A stretch of DNA of 61,865 nt from Magnetococcales bacterium WMHbin3 (GTDB taxonomy: Bacteria; Pseudomonadota; Magnetococcia; Magnetococcales; Magnetaquicoccaceae). The stretch's first letter is position 1, and each line of letters starts with the position of its first letter. Of this stretch, positions 59,560 through 61,865 are shown piece after piece. The stretch spans positions 1-61,865 of the forward strand of contig PDZX01000020.1 of the NCBI GenBank assembly GCA_002753185.1, read 5' to 3'. The translations under genes were made by a program, and so were the position numbers. The notes under the pieces are model-generated. The model was not told the DNA's origin. It worked only from the letters and a program-made list of their open reading frames with translations, and searched no databases.

Positions 59560-61191
59560 TCATGAACCGCCTGAACTCTCCCCACCCCCGGTAGAAAGAT
59601 GCAGGGCCGCGGCCAGCAGGCGCTGGGTATAGGGCTGGCGCGGCGCGGCGAACAGCTCGCGGGTGGGACCGTGCTCCACCATGCAGCCGTTTTGCATCAC
59701 CATCACCTCGTGGGCCATGGCGCGAATCACCCGCAGGTCGTGGGAGATGAACAGATAGGCCAGGCCGTGATCGGTCTGGAGTTTTTTCAATAATTTCAAT
59801 ATCTGCGCCTGCACCGAAAGATCCAGGGCGCTGGTGGGTTCGTCCAGGATCAGCAGATCGGGTTGCAGGATCATGGCGCGGGCAATGGCGATCCGCTGGC
59901 GCTGCCCGCCGGAGAATTGATGGGGATAACGGTCCAGGCTGACGGCCTCCAGTCCCACCTCGGCCAGAATGGCCAGGACGCGGGCGCGGCGGTGGGCGGG
60001 ATCCGGCTCCAGGCCGTGGATTTCCAGTCCCTCGGCCAGAATGTCGCCAATGGTCATGCGCGGCGAAAGCGAGGAAAAGGGGTCCTGAAACACCACCTGG
60101 ATCCGGCGCCGCAACAGCCGCATGGCGGCGCGATCCGCCTTTTGCAGGTCCAGGCCGTCGAAACGCATCTCGCCAATGCTTTCGTTCAGGCGCAGGATGG
60201 ATTCGCCCAGGGTGGTCTTGCCGCTGCCCGACTCCCCCACCACTCCCAGGGTTTCCCCCTTGCGCAAGGTCAGGGTGATCCCGTCCACCGCCTTGATCCA
60301 CCCCACGGTGCGCTTGAGCACGCCGCGTTTGATGGGAAAGTGGCAACACACCTCGCGGGTGGTCAGCAGCACGGAAGTCTGGGCGGGCCGGGGCGGCGGT
60401 TCGGGATCGGGCAGGGAACCGAGCAGGACGCGGGTGTAGGGATGGCCAGGGGCAACGAACAGGGTGGCGGCATCCGCCGCCTCCACGATCCGGCCATGGC
60501 GCATGACGCAGACCCGATCCGCCATTTTGCGCACCATGGGCAGGTCATGGGTGATCAGCAGCATGGCCATGCCCAGTTCGCGGCGCAGCCGGGTGAGCAG
60601 CTCCAGGATCTGCGCCTGGATGGTCACGTCCAGGGCGGTGGTGGGTTCGTCGGCGATCAGCAGGGCGGGACGCCGGGCCAGGGCCATGGCGATGAGCACC
60701 CGTTGCCGCTGCCCGCCGGACAATTGATGGGGAAAGGCGTCCAGCCGGGCATTGGGGTTGTCGATGCCGGTCAGCTCCAGCAGTTCGGCGGCCTGGGCGC
60801 GCAGACGCCTGGCATCGGTCTCCGGGGGGAGCGCCTCGGCCAGTTGGCGAAAGATGGGGTAGACCGGATTCAGGGCGGTCATGGGTTCCTGAAAGACCAT
60901 GGCCACATCGCTCCCCCGCAGGGCGCGCAGTTCTTCCGGGTGCATGGTGGCGATGCGGCGTTCCCGGAAGCGCAGTCCATCCGCCTCGACCCGGGCCGAG
61001 GGGGGCAGCAGATCGAGGATCGCCAGGGCCGCGACGGTCTTGCCGCTGCCCGACTCCCCCACCAGGGCCAGGGTTTCGCCAGGGGCAATGGTGAACGAGA
61101 TGCCGCGCACCGCCTCCACCAGGCCGCCTTCGCCGTGGAAGGCGATGCGCAGGTTCTCCACCGCGAGCAGGGAGGTAGCGGGTGTGTTCAT
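59560..61191 (-). CDS. yejF: Oligopeptide/microcin-C-type ABC transporter, double ATPase YejF
   Basis: 543 residues, two complete ABC modules. Each has GESGSGKT (Walker A), the first with [15 protein letters not shown] and the second with [15 protein letters not shown], then [12 protein letters not shown] and [12 protein letters not shown] (Walker B). Energises peptide uptake with the YejB/YejE permeases. The start overlaps the yejE stop by ATGA; AAGGA is immediately upstream. Confidence 0.93.
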   Translation of the reverse strand: MNTPATSLLAVENLRIAFHGEGGLVEAVRGISFTIAPGETLALVGESGSGKTVAALAILDLLPPSARVEADGLRFRERRIATMHPEELRALRGSDVAMVFQEPMTALNPVYPIFRQLAEALPPETDARRLRAQAAELLELTGIDNPNARLDAFPHQLSGGQRQRVLIAMALARRPALLIADEPTTALDVTIQAQILELLTRLRRELGMAMLLITHDLPMVRKMADRVCVMRHGRIVEAADAATLFVAPGHPYTRVLLGSLPDPEPPPRPAQTSVLLTTREVCCHFPIKRGVLKRTVGWIKAVDGITLTLRKGETLGVVGESGSGKTTLGESILRLNESIGEMRFDGLDLQKADRAAMRLLRRRIQVVFQDPFSSLSPRMTIGDILAEGLEIHGLEPDPAHRRARVLAILAEVGLEAVSLDRYPHQFSGGQRQRIAIARAMILQPDLLILDEPTSALDLSVQAQILKLLKKLQTDHGLAYLFISHDLRVIRAMAHEVMVMQNGCMVEHGPTRELFAAPRQPYTQRLLAAALHLSTGGGESSGGS

Positions 61192-61865
61192 TCCTTGCGG
61201 GGATCCATGGCGTCGCGCAGCGCCTCGCCGATGAAATTGAGCATCAACATCATCAGCACCAGGGTGACGAAGGCGGACAGGGAGAGCCACCAGGCATCAA
61301 TGTTGCCCTTGCCCTGGCGCAGCAGTTCGCCCAGGCTGGGGGTGGTGGGGGGCACTCCCAGGCCGAGAAAGTCGAGGCTGGTCAGGGCCAGGATCGCGCC
61401 GGAGATGCGAAACGGCAGGAAGGTGATCACCGGGGTCATGGCGTTGGGCAGCAGATGGCGGAACATGATGGCGCGATCCGACGCCCCCATGGCGCGTGCC
61501 GCCTTGACGTAGATCATGTTGCGGGCGCGCAGGAACTCCGCGCGCACGTAATCGGCCAGCCCCATCCAGCCGAACAGGGAGAGCAGGATCAGCAGCAGCA
61601 GGATGCTCGGATTGAAGATGCTGGCGAAGATGATCAGCAGGTAGAGTTCCGGCATGCTGCCCCAGATTTCCATGAAGCGTTGCAGGAGCAGATCGGTACG
61701 GCCGCCGAAATACCCCTGCACGGCTCCCGCCACGATGCCTGCGGCCACGCCGATGGCGGTCAGGGCCAGGGCGAACAGCATGGAGAGGCGAAAGCCGTAG
61801 ATCAGCCGGGCGAGCACGTCGCGGGCGCGGTCATCGGTGCCCAGGAGGTGTTCTTGGCTTGGTGG
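61188..61865 (-). CDS. yejE: Oligopeptide ABC transporter permease YejE, C-terminal part
   Basis: 226 codons, cut at the right edge. The visible part starts in EHLLGTDDRARDVLARLIYG, the conserved segment just before the permease core. The EAA loop is in YVKAARAMGASDRAIMFRHL, and the protein ends NFIGEALRDAMDPR. Forms the membrane channel with YejB. The N-terminus and the rest of the operon lie outside the window. Confidence 0.92.
   Translation of the reverse strand, partial: PPSQEHLLGTDDRARDVLARLIYGFRLSMLFALALTAIGVAAGIVAGAVQGYFGGRTDLLLQRFMEIWGSMPELYLLIIFASIFNPSILLLLILLSLFGWMGLADYVRAEFLRARNMIYVKAARAMGASDRAIMFRHLLPNAMTPVITFLPFRISGAILALTSLDFLGLGVPPTTPSLGELLRQGKGNIDAWWLSLSAFVTLVLMMLMLNFIGEALRDAMDPRKE

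Overview
The window is a gene-dense, GC-rich bacterial chromosome segment. Several features together suggest a sulfur-oxidising autotroph of the Magnetococcia (magnetotactic-coccus) type: a dissimilatory sat-apr pair at the left edge, a two-subunit ATP citrate lyase with an unusually long large subunit (reverse TCA cycle), many multidomain signalling proteins, and an Rpn/DUF4351 remnant. The assignment is an inference from gene content. No 16S rRNA and no magnetosome gene is present.

Layout. (1) 1-3.7 kb, minus strand: aprB (cut by the edge), sat, rdgB, and a two-receiver SpoIIE-type phosphatase. (2) 3.9-12.8 kb: an Rpn remnant, then a minus-strand operon of four genes. In order of transcription these are a heme-motif hybrid histidine kinase, a degenerate ADP-forming acyl-CoA-synthetase-like protein, an RND pump and a NodT-type outer-membrane factor, with no periplasmic adaptor. 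(3) 13-23.5 kb, plus strand: an acetate regulon of acs, DUF485, actP, a DUF294 nucleotidyltransferase-like protein, a receiver-only regulator, a PAS-DnaQ exonuclease fusion, a small membrane protein and an SSS transporter-histidine kinase of CrbS type. (4) 23.5-24.2 kb: an HEPN/MNT pair. (5) 24.4-25.9 kb: an ArsS-like radical SAM protein and an unknown partner. (6) 26-32.7 kb: tig-clpP-clpX-lon-HU, then tRNA-Val and tRNA-Asp. (7) 32.8-36.9 kb: aclB-aclA. (8) 37-40.1 kb, minus: a Sel1-repeat protein and an odd membrane protein combining a zinc ribbon, recombinase-like helical domains, a coiled coil and MORN repeats. (9) 40.3-42.3 kb: a Cys-rich secreted protein and a divergent Na/Pi-transporter-like protein. 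(10) 42.3-45.1 kb: Mu-phage-like leftovers (DUF1804, Mor, Gam) around a Rossmann-chemoreceptor fusion, plus a diguanylate cyclase fragment. (11) 45.2-53.7 kb: housekeeping genes (phosphoesterase, anmK, tyrS, TSUP exporter, htpX, rpe, rsmB), then a small protein and a nucleotidyltransferase-CDGSH open frame. (12) 53.7-61.9 kb: metH, a secreted protein, pyrE, ftsB, parD with a broken parE, and the oligopeptide ABC genes yejF and yejE (cut by the edge).

Metabolically, ACL cleaves citrate to acetyl-CoA for autotrophy, acs/actP recover acetate into the same pool, and sat/apr supply electrons and ATP from sulfite oxidation. The least-explained parts are the kinase/ACD-like/RND/OMF operon, the recombinase-domain/MORN membrane protein with its Sel1 partner, the NTase-CDGSH frame with its small overlapping partner, and the Rossmann-chemoreceptor protein among Mu remnants.
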